A DNA stretch of 35,602 bases from Pseudomonadota bacterium (GTDB taxonomy: Bacteria; Desulfobacterota; Desulfobulbia; Desulfobulbales; Desulfocapsaceae). The position numbers were made by a program, and so were the translations under genes. How positions within the stretch are numbered: the stretch's first letter is position 1; the number at the start of each line of letters is the position of its first letter. The stretch is from assembly GCA_018820855.1 (NCBI GenBank), contig JAHJNL010000059.1, forward strand, positions 1-35,602, given 5' to 3'. This document shows, piece by piece, positions 25,664-33,444 of this stretch. The notes beneath the pieces were generated by a model. It had not been told where the DNA came from. It did no database searches and saw only the letters and a program-made list of their open reading frames with translations.

Positions 25664-27376
25664 ATGCGATATTCACAATCACTTATTCCCACACTCAAAG
25701 AGACCCCTGCAGAGGCAGAGGTCGTCAGTCATCGTCTCCTCTTACGAGCCGGTTTTATCAGGAAACTCAGTGCAGGGGTGTATACCTATCTGCCTCTGGG
25801 GCTGGCTGCTGTCCGCAAAGTAGAACAGATTGTCCGTGAAGAGATGAACCGGGCCGGAGCCCAGGAATTACTCATGCCCATGGTTCAACCTGCAGATCTC
25901 TGGCGGGAGACAGGGCGTTATGAAAAATACGGCCCGGAACTGCTCAGGTTTCGTGATCGTCATGATCGTGAGTCCTGTCTGGGACCGACCCATGAGGAAG
26001 TGATTACAGATCTTGCCCGTAGGGAAATCCGTTCTTATCGCGATATGCCGATAAACCTCTATCAGATCCAAACCAAATTTCGTGATGAGATCAGGCCCAG
26101 GTTCGGGCTGATGCGGGGACGCGAGTTCATCATGAAGGATGCCTATTCCTTTGATGTGGACGACAGTCAGGCAGGGATCGCCTATCAGCGTATGTATGAA
26201 GCCTATCACCGTATCTTTACCCGTTGCGGCCTGGAGTTTCGGGCCGTGGATGCCGATACCGGTACCATTGGCGGAAATTTTTCCCATGAATTCATGGTCC
26301 TTGCCGATACCGGTGAAGATACCCTGGTGATCTGCAGCAGCTGCGATTATGCATCCAACATCGAAAAGGCGGCAATAGCTGCGGCGGATGCGGACCAGAG
26401 TCCTATGCTGGAGATAGAAAAGGTGGAAACACCAGGCAAACGCAAGGTCGCTGCCGTGTGTGAATTCATGAAAATCGAGCCCTCTCGACTGGTGAAGACC
26501 CTTGTCTATCTGGCAGACGGGAATCCGGTGGCGGTTCTGGTGCGGGGAGATCGGGAGGTCCAAGAGGTAAAACTGAAAAATATACTGGGCGCTGTTGAAG
26601 TGGAGATGGCTGATGACAAACAGGTCTATGAGGCCACCGGGGTCCCTACGGGGTATCTTGGGCCGGTGGGCATAAAGATCAGGCTCCTTGTTGATCAAGA
26701 GGTCGCCGGAATGCGAAACTTTGTCATCGGTGCCAACGAAAAAAACTATCATCTGAAAAATGTCAATATGGGACGGGATTTCGAGCCGTCTGTTGTTGCC
26801 GATCTTCGGCAGATTGCAACGGATGATCCTTGCCCGATCTGTGGCGCAGAACTCGGACTCAAGCAGGGGATCGAGGTTGGACATATCTTCAAACTCGGTA
26901 CAGGCTACTCTCAGGCCATGGCTGCACACTTCCAGGACAGTGATGGTCAGGAAAAACCGATAGTCATGGGGTGTTATGGTATCGGTGTCAGCCGTATTGT
27001 CGCGGCAGCCATTGAACAGAACCACGATGACAATGGTATGATCTTTCCCATGCCTCTTGCCCCTGTGCAGGTCATTCTTCTCAATTTAGGGATCAGTGAT
27101 GAACAGATCACAGCGATGGCTGAATCTCTCTATGAGGAGCTGCGGGGTAAAGGGGTGGATATCCTCCTTGACGATAGAGATGAGCGACCCGGTTCTAAAT
27201 TCAAGGACGCAGACCTTCTTGGTATTCCTCTGCGCATTACAGTGGGCAAGCGGCTGAGCAAGGATGGCGTGGTGGAGCTGCAGCTGCGTAAGGACGGGAC
27301 TAAGGAAGAGTTGATGCCTGAGCAGGTGCTCGCACGGGTTCTTGAGCTTATTGATACGACAATGAATAAAGAATAG
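25664..27376 (+). CDS. proS: Prolyl-tRNA synthetase, bacterial type
   Basis: ProS charges tRNA-Pro. The 570-residue product has class II motif 2 (FRDEIRPRFGLMRGREFIMKDAYSFD in outline, about residues 140-165) and motif 3 (GCYGIGVSRIVAA, about residues 439-451). The editing INS domain lies between them and the anticodon-binding domain follows. The length agrees with the 572 residues of Escherichia coli. The Shine-Dalgarno is weak. relA begins five bases after its stop. Confidence 0.98.
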   Translation: MRYSQSLIPTLKETPAEAEVVSHRLLLRAGFIRKLSAGVYTYLPLGLAAVRKVEQIVREEMNRAGAQELLMPMVQPADLWRETGRYEKYGPELLRFRDRHDRESCLGPTHEEVITDLARREIRSYRDMPINLYQIQTKFRDEIRPRFGLMRGREFIMKDAYSFDVDDSQAGIAYQRMYEAYHRIFTRCGLEFRAVDADTGTIGGNFSHEFMVLADTGEDTLVICSSCDYASNIEKAAIAAADADQSPMLEIEKVETPGKRKVAAVCEFMKIEPSRLVKTLVYLADGNPVAVLVRGDREVQEVKLKNILGAVEVEMADDKQVYEATGVPTGYLGPVGIKIRLLVDQEVAGMRNFVIGANEKNYHLKNVNMGRDFEPSVVADLRQIATDDPCPICGAELGLKQGIEVGHIFKLGTGYSQAMAAHFQDSDGQEKPIVMGCYGIGVSRIVAAAIEQNHDDNGMIFPMPLAPVQVILLNLGISDEQITAMAESLYEELRGKGVDILLDDRDERPGSKFKDADLLGIPLRITVGKRLSKDGVVELQLRKDGTKEELMPEQVLARVLELIDTTMNKE

Positions 27377-27381
27377 TTGCG

Positions 27382-29571
27382 ATGGATAATGAGCGTTCTG
27401 ACATGTTGAACCCGGAAGGCCTGAAGATACTGGCTCGGAATTATCTCCACGGGACCGATCTCAGCCCCATTGACAAGGCGTGGGAACTGGTTGTCAGGGT
27501 ACATGCAGACAAGACTCATTTTTCCGGATTGTCGTATCTGGACCACGTCCTGCATGTCGCCTCAACCTTGGCCTCTATGCAGCTGGACCTGGATACCGTG
27601 GTGGCTGGATTACTGCATGGGGTCCTGAAAGAGGACGTTGATATCCAGGATCTGCGTAAGGAGTTTGGGGACAGTGTTGCCGGTATCGTTGAGGGCTGTA
27701 CCCGTATCACCAATGTCCACTACAACTCTAAGCTGGCCCATCAGGCGGAAAATATCCGCAAGATGCTGCTGGCCATTGCCATTGATATACGGGTCTTGCT
27801 GGTCAAATTGGCTGATCGGCTTCAGGATATGTGTCTTCTGGATACGGTCTCAGTAGAGCGGCAACAGGAATTAGCGCGCGAGACCATGGATCTCTATGCT
27901 CCTCTTGCTTCAAGGCTTGGAATTGACTGGTTGAAACGTGAGCTGGAAGATCGTTCCTTTCAGTATCTTTACCCCGATGAATATTTTGATCTGGCCAGCA
28001 AGCTTGAGAGTTCTCTGGAAGAGAGGCAGAATTATGTGAACGAGGTGATCTCCATTTTTCATCAAAAATTGGGTGAGAACCACGTCAGACCTACACGTGT
28101 CATCGGCAGACCCAAACATCTTTATTCTATCTATAAGAAGCTGATTGCCCAGAAGATTACCCTGGACCAGGTGTATGACAAAGTTGCATTCCGCATTATT
28201 GTCAACACGGTAAAGGAGTGCTATGAGGCACTGGGAGTAATCCATGCCAACTGGGCACCTGTTCCAGGGCGAATTAAAGACTTTATCTCTGTCCCCAAGG
28301 CCAACAACTATCAGTCCATGCATACTACCGTGGTTGGTCCCCGGGGACATTTTATTGAGATTCAGATCCGGACAGAGCAGATGGACCGTATTGCCCAGGA
28401 GGGTGTTGCTGCTCACTGGGCATACAAAGAGGGGCAGAGTGCCACTGTAGGCGATGCACGGTTGTTTAAAGAACTGAAAAATCTGGTCAAGAATCTTCAG
28501 AAGGTAGAAGACCCAAGAGAATTTCTGGAGTCTGTGCACAGCGAGCTCTATACTCCAGAGACCTATGCCCTTACTCCTGGCGGGGAAGTCAAGTCATTTC
28601 CTGCGAAAAGCTGCCCCATTGATTTCGCCTATATTATCCATACAGAGGTGGGGGATCATTGTGTGGGGGCAAAGGTTAACGGAAAACTTGTCCCCCTCAA
28701 ATATCAGCTTCAGAATGGCGATATTGTTGAGATTGTCACCTCAAAAAACCAGAGACCGCGCAGGGGCTGGCTCAACCTGGTGAAGACCAGCCGGGCTCGT
28801 TCCCGGATTCGGTCCTGGTTGAGGAAAGAAGAACGGGAAAAGGCCCTGAATCTTGGTCGTGAGATCTGCGACAAGGAGTTGAAACAGCAAGAGACCACGC
28901 TGAAAAAAATGGTCAAAAGCGGTCATATCAAGCTTCTTCTCAAAGATCTGCACTGTAATTCTCTGGATGATATGCTGGTCAAGGTGGGAAGCGGTGTTAT
29001 CACCGTACAGCATCTGGTCAGAGCCCTGCAGCCTCCGGAATTTCTCGAAGAAAAAGCCGGGAGCGCAATTGCTTCAAGCGACAGCAGCCTCAGAATGGTT
29101 GCCGGTCCGTCCTCCATTCATGAAAAAAAGGGGAACGGCTCAGGAATTCATATAGCTGGCATTGATGATATGATGGTGAAGGTCAGTCGTTGCTGCAATC
29201 CTGTTCCCGGTGATACCGTCATAGGTTTTATTACCAATGGTCGTGGAATTTCCGTACACAAGGCCGAGTGTGTAAATTTGCAGAGTACTGACTCGCAACG
29301 CTGGATCGACGTGGAATGGTCCGGTTCTCATGACTCCGGGCATAGGGTGGAGATTCAGGTCAGTGCCGAAAACAGGAAGGGGATATTTGCTGCCATCAGT
29401 TCGACCATAAGTGCAGATGATGCCAACATTGTTGAAATTTCCGCGCATACAACACCGACAGATACTGCTGATTTTCATATTGTTGTAGAAGTGGAAGGTT
29501 TGGTGCATTTGCAGCGTGTCCTCGGACATCTTCGGCAGATGGAACATGTTATAACCGCAAGACGATTATAA
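27382..29571 (+). CDS. relA: RelA/SpoT-family (p)ppGpp synthetase, hydrolase motif degenerate
   Basis: Long RSH proteins make, and in bifunctional forms also hydrolyse, (p)ppGpp. The 729-residue product has an HD-like N-terminal domain, a synthetase domain (about 240-350, with GRPKHLYSIYKK and EIQIRT at 326-331), TGS (395-455), a zinc-finger-like CCNPVPGD (Cys604, Cys605) and a C-terminal ACT domain (655-729). The usual HDxxED hydrolase motif reads HGVLKED at residues 79-85: the aspartate is Gly80 and the acidic pair is shifted. KLADRL with Asp145 is kept. The RIKD sequence (297-300) is of the RxKD type typical of bifunctional Rel/SpoT, not the ExDD of RelA. I therefore infer synthesis only. 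It follows proS directly. Confidence 0.92.
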   Translation: MDNERSDMLNPEGLKILARNYLHGTDLSPIDKAWELVVRVHADKTHFSGLSYLDHVLHVASTLASMQLDLDTVVAGLLHGVLKEDVDIQDLRKEFGDSVAGIVEGCTRITNVHYNSKLAHQAENIRKMLLAIAIDIRVLLVKLADRLQDMCLLDTVSVERQQELARETMDLYAPLASRLGIDWLKRELEDRSFQYLYPDEYFDLASKLESSLEERQNYVNEVISIFHQKLGENHVRPTRVIGRPKHLYSIYKKLIAQKITLDQVYDKVAFRIIVNTVKECYEALGVIHANWAPVPGRIKDFISVPKANNYQSMHTTVVGPRGHFIEIQIRTEQMDRIAQEGVAAHWAYKEGQSATVGDARLFKELKNLVKNLQKVEDPREFLESVHSELYTPETYALTPGGEVKSFPAKSCPIDFAYIIHTEVGDHCVGAKVNGKLVPLKYQLQNGDIVEIVTSKNQRPRRGWLNLVKTSRARSRIRSWLRKEEREKALNLGREICDKELKQQETTLKKMVKSGHIKLLLKDLHCNSLDDMLVKVGSGVITVQHLVRALQPPEFLEEKAGSAIASSDSSLRMVAGPSSIHEKKGNGSGIHIAGIDDMMVKVSRCCNPVPGDTVIGFITNGRGISVHKAECVNLQSTDSQRWIDVEWSGSHDSGHRVEIQVSAENRKGIFAAISSTISADDANIVEISAHTTPTDTADFHIVVEVEGLVHLQRVLGHLRQMEHVITARRL

Positions 29572-29586
29572 GGTGAATAATTCACC
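29572..29586. promoter_or_regulatory. Palindrome upstream of the antitoxin gene
   Basis: GGTGAAT A ATTCACC is a perfect 7+1+7 inverted repeat directly after the relA stop codon and 36 bases before the GTG of the Phd-type gene. Phd/YefM antitoxins often repress their own operons by binding such palindromes, so this is a candidate operator. No clear -35/-10 pair was found next to it. It could alternatively be part of a weak terminator after relA, though no T run follows. Confidence 0.45.
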
Positions 29587-29622
29587 GGTACCCTATCGTT
29601 GTAACTGCCCAGGGAGGAGAGT

Positions 29623-29898
29623 GTGAAAGAGAATATTACAGCAATGTATGCCAGAAAGAATTTTGGTCATCTGTTGGATAAAACTGCGCTTCTTGGGGAA
29701 TCTTTTGTCATTGAGCGGGCAGGGAGGCCGATGGCAGCTCTTGTTGCCGTGGATCGTTTTCATGAGATTCAGAATGCAGGTTCCGAGGTAGAGGCAGCAC
29801 TTGAAAATTTGATAAAGAAGATTAAAGGGCCTAAATCTAAAAAATTGGAAAAAGCTATTCTTGAGATCAAAGAGGCAGTTTCCAAACTGCAGCTATAA
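29623..29898 (+). CDS. Phd/YefM-type antitoxin-like protein
   Basis: The 91-residue product starts with GTG at 29623 behind GGGAGGAGAG. The N-terminal part (YARKNFGHLLDKTALLGESF, then VIERAGRPMAALVAVDRF) matches the DNA-binding Phd/YefM fold, usually found in antitoxins of type II toxin-antitoxin pairs. The C-terminal part (about residues 55-91) is a lysine/glutamate-rich helix where a toxin would normally bind. No Doc, YoeB or RelE-like toxin is beside it. The next gene, nine bases on, encodes a zinc-ribbon/Smr protein. It may be an orphan regulator or half of an unusual pair. Confidence 0.75.
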   Translation: MKENITAMYARKNFGHLLDKTALLGESFVIERAGRPMAALVAVDRFHEIQNAGSEVEAALENLIKKIKGPKSKKLEKAILEIKEAVSKLQL

Positions 29899-29907
29899 AC
29901 CTTCCTC

Positions 29908-30363
29908 ATGCAATTTTGCCATATCTGCGGCAATGACATTTTCCCGGCGCTATTGCGTTGCCCGTATTGCGGGAGCGACCAGGACTCTATAGAAGGGGAC
30001 ATTTCAGCAACAAAGGTGTTTAAGCAGAAGACTGTCAATCTTGAGCAGGGGCTTCCCACGGTGGAGCAGGCATTACAGCGACTGCAGCGAGAAATAAGTA
30101 CAGCCCGGTTGGAGCAGATCCGAATCTTAACCCTGATACACGGTTACGGCTCCAGCGGCAAAGGTGGGGCCATTCGCATAGCGTGTAGAAAAAATCTTGA
30201 GTACCTCTGTCACAGGGGCGAGATCAAGGAATTTATTCCTGGTGAAGAGTTCAGTCGCCGCCAGGGTTCTACCAAACAACTTTTGAGTAGATTCCCTCAA
30301 CTCTCAGAACATTCCCATCTTAATCGGGCTAATAAAGGAATTACCCTTGTTGTTGTATTTTGA
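29908..30363 (+). CDS. Zinc-ribbon and Smr-domain protein
   Basis: The 151-residue product has a zinc ribbon at its start (Cys4, Cys7, Cys18, Cys21 in CHICGND and CPYCGSD) followed by an Smr (small MutS-related) domain. The domain's hallmark is LIHGYGSSGKGGAIR (about residues 76-90), preceded by a helix (TVEQALQRLQREI). Smr domains bind nucleic acids and several have nicking or RNA-cleaving activity. The first LDLHG-type motif is replaced by VNLEQGLP, so activity is uncertain. The start has no Shine-Dalgarno, which may mean coupling to the preceding antitoxin-like gene. The function is unknown. Confidence 0.75.
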   Translation: MQFCHICGNDIFPALLRCPYCGSDQDSIEGDISATKVFKQKTVNLEQGLPTVEQALQRLQREISTARLEQIRILTLIHGYGSSGKGGAIRIACRKNLEYLCHRGEIKEFIPGEEFSRRQGSTKQLLSRFPQLSEHSHLNRANKGITLVVVF

Positions 30364-30943
30364 TCAACTGTCGATACTCTTTTTTACGACAGAGGATACT
30401 CCTGGCTACTGCTTGAATATTATTCCACTATTCCCTGCAGTTTTGTTTTCTGCTTTCTTCTATTACGGCTTTTTTGAACTCAATCCTGCGCAGGCAGATA
30501 CATGCGGTATTTTTTTTGTTTCGCTAACAATTTTTTTGATTTTGTAATACGATGGTGTAATCGATTTATTGCAAAAGCCAGGAGGTTGTTGAATAAAAGG
30601 CGTACCTGTAAACTCATTCCGTGAACCATGACGGTGCTGGTTCCGGAATTGAGGTTTCAAACTTGCACCATCTAAAAGAGTGCTTATTTGTTTTGAGATC
30701 TCGGTGTGATCTCGGTGTGATTGTTAGGAGTTGTTCAGGAATAACTCAGGCAAGAGTGTGCACAGATTCAGATCATGGTGTGCCGGTTTAATTGCGTAAA
30801 CCCATAGATGCAGCAATGCTTTGTAGGGTCGTTACGAGCGAGAATATCGGCAATAGATGGTCTGAAAACGAGATGCACAAGCAACAAGTTGTTTCGGGAG
30901 GTCTCTTAGGTCACTATATTTTTAATTTTAAAGGAGTAAATAC
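30364..30943. other. 580-base gap without a recognised gene
   Basis: No credible reading frame, tRNA or known RNA was found here. It is T-rich at the left. It holds a 12-base inverted repeat with one bulge (ATTCCG T GAACCA, 30616-30628, with TGGTTCCGGAAT, 30638-30649) and two tandem copies of the 11-base unit GATCTCGGTGT (30697-30718). It ends in the Shine-Dalgarno AAAGGAG of the FKBP gene. A promoter for that gene is expected in its last 100 bases (TATATT at 30915-30920), but no matching -35 box is evident. Confidence 0.6.
30697..30718. repeat. Two tandem copies of an 11-base unit
   Basis: GATCTCGGTGT occurs twice without interruption, followed by GATT. It lies in the gap before the FKBP gene. 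It may be a chance duplication or a pair of regulator half-sites one helical turn apart. Confidence 0.8.
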
Positions 30944-31660
30944 ATGAAACGAATTGTAGGGATGGCCCTGTTTGCATGTCTGATCGTACCTGGACAGATT
31001 CAGGCAAAGGATGCTGTGAAGGCGGATGAGTTGAAGACCTTCGAGGAGAAACTCAGCTACAGTCTGGGGCTTGATGTAGGAGCCTATTTTAAAGGGATGG
31101 GCGAAGATTTGAATTATGAAATTCTCGTGCAAGGTCTTGGCGATTCATTTCATGGCAATCCTCCTCTGCTCACCCAGGATGAGATGCAGGCTGTGCAGAG
31201 TGAATTTTCTGAAAAAATGCAGGCAAAACAAGAGGCTCAATTAAAAGAACTGCAGGAACAGAATAAGAAGGCAGGAGATGAGTATCTTGCAAAAAATAAA
31301 GAGAAAAAAGGGGTCATTGTCACTGCAAGCGGTCTGCAGTACGAGATCGTGAAAGAAGGGACAGGAGCGACACCTAAGGCCGAAGACACAGTCAAGGTGC
31401 ATTATAGAGGAACAAAGGTTGACGGCACTGTTTTTGATGATTCCTATAAACGGGGCGAGCCTGCAGTCTTTGGTGTGAATCAGGTCATTCCAGGTTGGAC
31501 AGAGACCCTTCAGCTTATGAAGGAAGGATCTACCTTCAAAGTTGCCATTCCGTCATCTCTTGCCTATGGGGATCAGGGTGTACCGCCGATGATCGAACCT
31601 AATTCTGTTCTGATCTTTGATGTGGAGCTGATCTCTATTGAAAAACCTGCAACAGAGTAA
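30944..31660 (+). CDS. Exported FKBP-type peptidyl-prolyl isomerase (FkpA/Mip-like)
   Basis: This protein speeds cis-trans isomerisation at proline and acts as a folding chaperone in the periplasm. The 238-residue product has a signal peptide (about residues 1-21, ending QIQA), a helical dimerisation domain (about 30-115, with a long charged helix) and a C-terminal FKBP domain (about 125-234). The FKBP active-site residues are present: Tyr154, Phe164, Asp165, Val181-Ile182, Trp185, Tyr208 and Phe225. AAAGGAG precedes the ATG. A small cysteine/lysine-rich gene follows 40 bases later. Confidence 0.92.
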   Translation: MKRIVGMALFACLIVPGQIQAKDAVKADELKTFEEKLSYSLGLDVGAYFKGMGEDLNYEILVQGLGDSFHGNPPLLTQDEMQAVQSEFSEKMQAKQEAQLKELQEQNKKAGDEYLAKNKEKKGVIVTASGLQYEIVKEGTGATPKAEDTVKVHYRGTKVDGTVFDDSYKRGEPAVFGVNQVIPGWTETLQLMKEGSTFKVAIPSSLAYGDQGVPPMIEPNSVLIFDVELISIEKPATE

Positions 31661-31700
31661 TTTGTTACGTAATATCTAACGCTAAGGGGATGGATAGACA

Positions 31701-31850
31701 ATGGGTACCAAAAAAAAATGCTGCGATAAGATAACAAAGAAGGGGTACTCCTGTAAGAGTTGTCCCCTGCCAGAACTTGTCAAGAAAGAAGAAAAGAAAT
31801 CAAAAGACAAGAAAAAGGATAAGAAGAAGGATAAGAAGAAAAAAAAATAA
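31701..31850 (+). CDS. 49-residue cysteine/lysine-rich small protein
   Basis: This short reading frame encodes MGTKKKCCDKITKKGYSCKS, then CPLPELVKKE and a tail of almost only lysine, aspartate and glutamate (residues 28-49). The cysteines (7, 8, 18, 21) form a CC-x9-CxxC pattern that suits a metal site, and the tail would bind nucleic acid or anionic surfaces. AAGGGGA lies about ten bases before the ATG. It follows the FKBP gene by 40 bases and precedes a strong hairpin, so it is probably the last gene of that unit. A reading frame in another phase over the same bases is a by-product of the lysine codons. The function is unknown. Confidence 0.7.
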   Translation: MGTKKKCCDKITKKGYSCKSCPLPELVKKEEKKSKDKKKDKKKDKKKKK

Positions 31851-31893
31851 GGACAGAGGGCTAGAAAACAGGTCTCTCTTTTCCAGTATTGTT

Positions 31894-31930
31894 ACAGGCC
31901 CCGGTGTGCTACACCGGGGCCTGTTGTTTA
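31894..31930 (+). terminator. GC-rich hairpin ending the FKBP unit
   Basis: ACAGGCCCCGGTGT (31894-31907) and ACACCGGGGCCTGT (31911-31924) form a perfect 14-base stem with the three-base loop GCT, followed by TGTTTATT. The T run is short, but the strong stem and the position after the small gene and before a convergent gene support termination. Confidence 0.75.
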
Positions 31931-32106
31931 TTGCAGGCCAAGGGCGTAGGATTTCTGATTACGTCTTTTTTCGAGTATTCAGGAAAGTGGTACAGATAAA
32001 GGACTCAGGCATTCCTGACCCAAGCAGTATTTGCATGCTATTGAAACTCAGGTTTTGTCTGTTTTTCTGCGTGTCCTGCCGTCTATGCCTCATGATCGAC
32101 TGAATA

Positions 32107-32937
32107 TTATGAAATCACTATAGGTATAGTCTTGGCTGATCCCAGAATCGAGTCGGCCATGTGGATATGTCCTATTGTGTTCCAGTCGATGTTGAGAAGT
32201 GAGGAGCCATAGGCATCGATAGCCACAGGATCTGCAGAGGCGACCAATTGCTTTATCGGCGGGTCACAATGTGGACCCCAGAGATGGGCCTTGGCCATAC
32301 CAATGGATGCATCAAGAAGGCTGAAATCCGGAGTCCGGTAGCGGTTGAGGTCAAAAATGGCTTCCTGGATCTGTTGATGGAATGCTGATTTACCCCAGGT
32401 GCCCTGGCCGCGAAAGTGAGAAGGGGGCGCGCAGCCCATCATGTTTTTCATGGTCAGTGTGACCCCGGCTAAGGTATGAGCCTTGAGTACAGGGACCGAG
32501 AGCAAAAAGACTTCGTCAAGGATGGAAGGCAGATGCATGATAGGCCATCTTGTGCAGGTTGTGTATTCTTTTTTTGTGAGCTTTTCGTGGTTGAGATCCA
32601 GAAGAGGAATGTTTTTCTTTGATGCCAGGTCAGTATAACCAAGCAGTTGGAATGGATAATGGGTGTCATATTGCAAAGAACCGGTACCTTCTCCGATAAG
32701 GAGGGGAGAACCGGGAAGTCTGCTTTGCAGGTAATCGACCAGAAGGGCAATCAGTTGTACCGGGGTGGTAACAGGTGGGGGCAGGGCCTCCACGAGATTG
32801 GGTTTGATGAGAACCGGTTTGTCTGTTGGGATGAGATCTGTGAGTCCTGCTGCATCGAGCAGGACTGGAAGGTGGCTTTCCAATGAGTCGCTGGAAGCAA
32901 TATAAAGTCCTGGATTGTTAAGTCCTGGATTGTTCAT
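32107..32937 (-). CDS. DUF362 domain-containing protein
   Basis: The 276-residue product has the DUF362 pattern: IKPNLVE (44-50), GEGTG (82-86), SVPVLKAHTLAGVTLTMKNMMG in outline (147-168) and DPVAIDAYGSS (236-246). Members are often found with ferredoxin domains in anaerobes and their biochemical role is unclear; this one has no added 4Fe-4S motif. The N-terminus has a duplicated NNPGL from a 15-base tandem repeat. It faces the FKBP unit and is divergent from the ferredoxin-nitroreductase. There is no good Shine-Dalgarno before the ATG, so the true start may differ. Confidence 0.82.
   Translation of the reverse strand: MNNPGLNNPGLYIASSDSLESHLPVLLDAAGLTDLIPTDKPVLIKPNLVEALPPPVTTPVQLIALLVDYLQSRLPGSPLLIGEGTGSLQYDTHYPFQLLGYTDLASKKNIPLLDLNHEKLTKKEYTTCTRWPIMHLPSILDEVFLLSVPVLKAHTLAGVTLTMKNMMGCAPPSHFRGQGTWGKSAFHQQIQEAIFDLNRYRTPDFSLLDASIGMAKAHLWGPHCDPPIKQLVASADPVAIDAYGSSLLNIDWNTIGHIHMADSILGSAKTIPIVIS
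32905..32934. repeat. 15-base tandem duplication at the DUF362 start
   Basis: AAGTCCTGGATTGTT is present twice in tandem, in the first codons of the minus-strand DUF362 gene. It adds five residues (NNPGL twice). The two copies are identical, so the duplication is recent or under correction. Confidence 0.95.
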
Positions 32938-33444
32938 ACAGGCAGGCCTTGTGAAAGAAGCTCAATCAGTCTCTGTACAATGTGTCGGTATTATGGTTAG
33001 TTATTCAGGCAGTTAAGACAGCAGCCCTGAGTTCTCAGGCTCTCTGCATACACCGCTGGTCTGTTTTTAAACAGTGATTGTAATAGATTGGCCTTGATTT
33101 GACAATATCAATGATTATGGGTATGCCAAGTCTGACAGGAGATGGTTAGGCAAATGATTTCAGCACATGCCGGACTTAACGGTGCCTTTTCAGCCTGACC
33201 TTTTTTTGGCTCTGCCCAATGTGTTGGTACAGATTTCATTTGAAGATGAAAGGTGGCAGATAAACGGCAGAAGGCAGCACAATGCAATTGATGCCACTTT
33301 GACCTGCCTGGATAAAAACCAATAATTATTGCATCCTGATCCTGTTACATTTTCATTCAGTTGCAGTCTCTTAAATTTTACCTGTCAAACTATGTTCATT
33401 CTCTCTAACCAGTACGTTTCGTAATATATTTCGGAGTTACCGCC
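32938..33444. other. 507-base divergent intergenic region
   Basis: It lies between the minus-strand DUF362 gene and the plus-strand ferredoxin-nitroreductase. No gene or RNA was recognised. It holds a candidate plus-strand promoter (33299-33326), short dyads CCTGAG/CTCAGG near 33036 and CTGTTT/AAACAG near 33067, and a TTGAT/ATCAA inverted repeat at 33094-33111. No convincing minus-strand promoter was found. Confidence 0.5.
33299..33326 (+). promoter_or_regulatory. Candidate promoter of the ferredoxin-nitroreductase
   Basis: TTGACC (33299-33304) and AATAAT (33321-33326) each match five of six consensus bases, with a 16-base spacer. Transcription would start near 33333, giving an untranslated leader of about 110 bases. 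Confidence 0.45.

Noticed and set aside
25868-27025. Long minus-strand reading frame of 385 codons opposite proS
   Set aside because: It lies wholly within proS, whose motifs are clear, and its sequence has no recognisable family features. It reflects codon bias of the sense strand.
27910-28539. Minus-strand reading frame of 209 codons opposite relA
   Set aside because: It overlaps the synthetase domain of the RelA homologue on the other strand and has no own start signals or similarity.
30347-30547. 66-codon reading frame after the Smr gene
   Set aside because: It starts inside the Smr gene, has no Shine-Dalgarno and is phenylalanine-rich because the region is T-rich.
31777-32103. Plus-strand reading frame of 108 codons, lysine/arginine-rich
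   Set aside because: Its first part is an out-of-phase reading of the AAG/AAA codons of the 49-residue gene, and it then runs through the terminator hairpin with no family resemblance.
33094-33111. TTGAT/ATCAA inverted repeat resembling an FNR site
   Set aside because: The half-sites are eight bases apart rather than the four expected for FNR/CRP-type operators, so it was not called.
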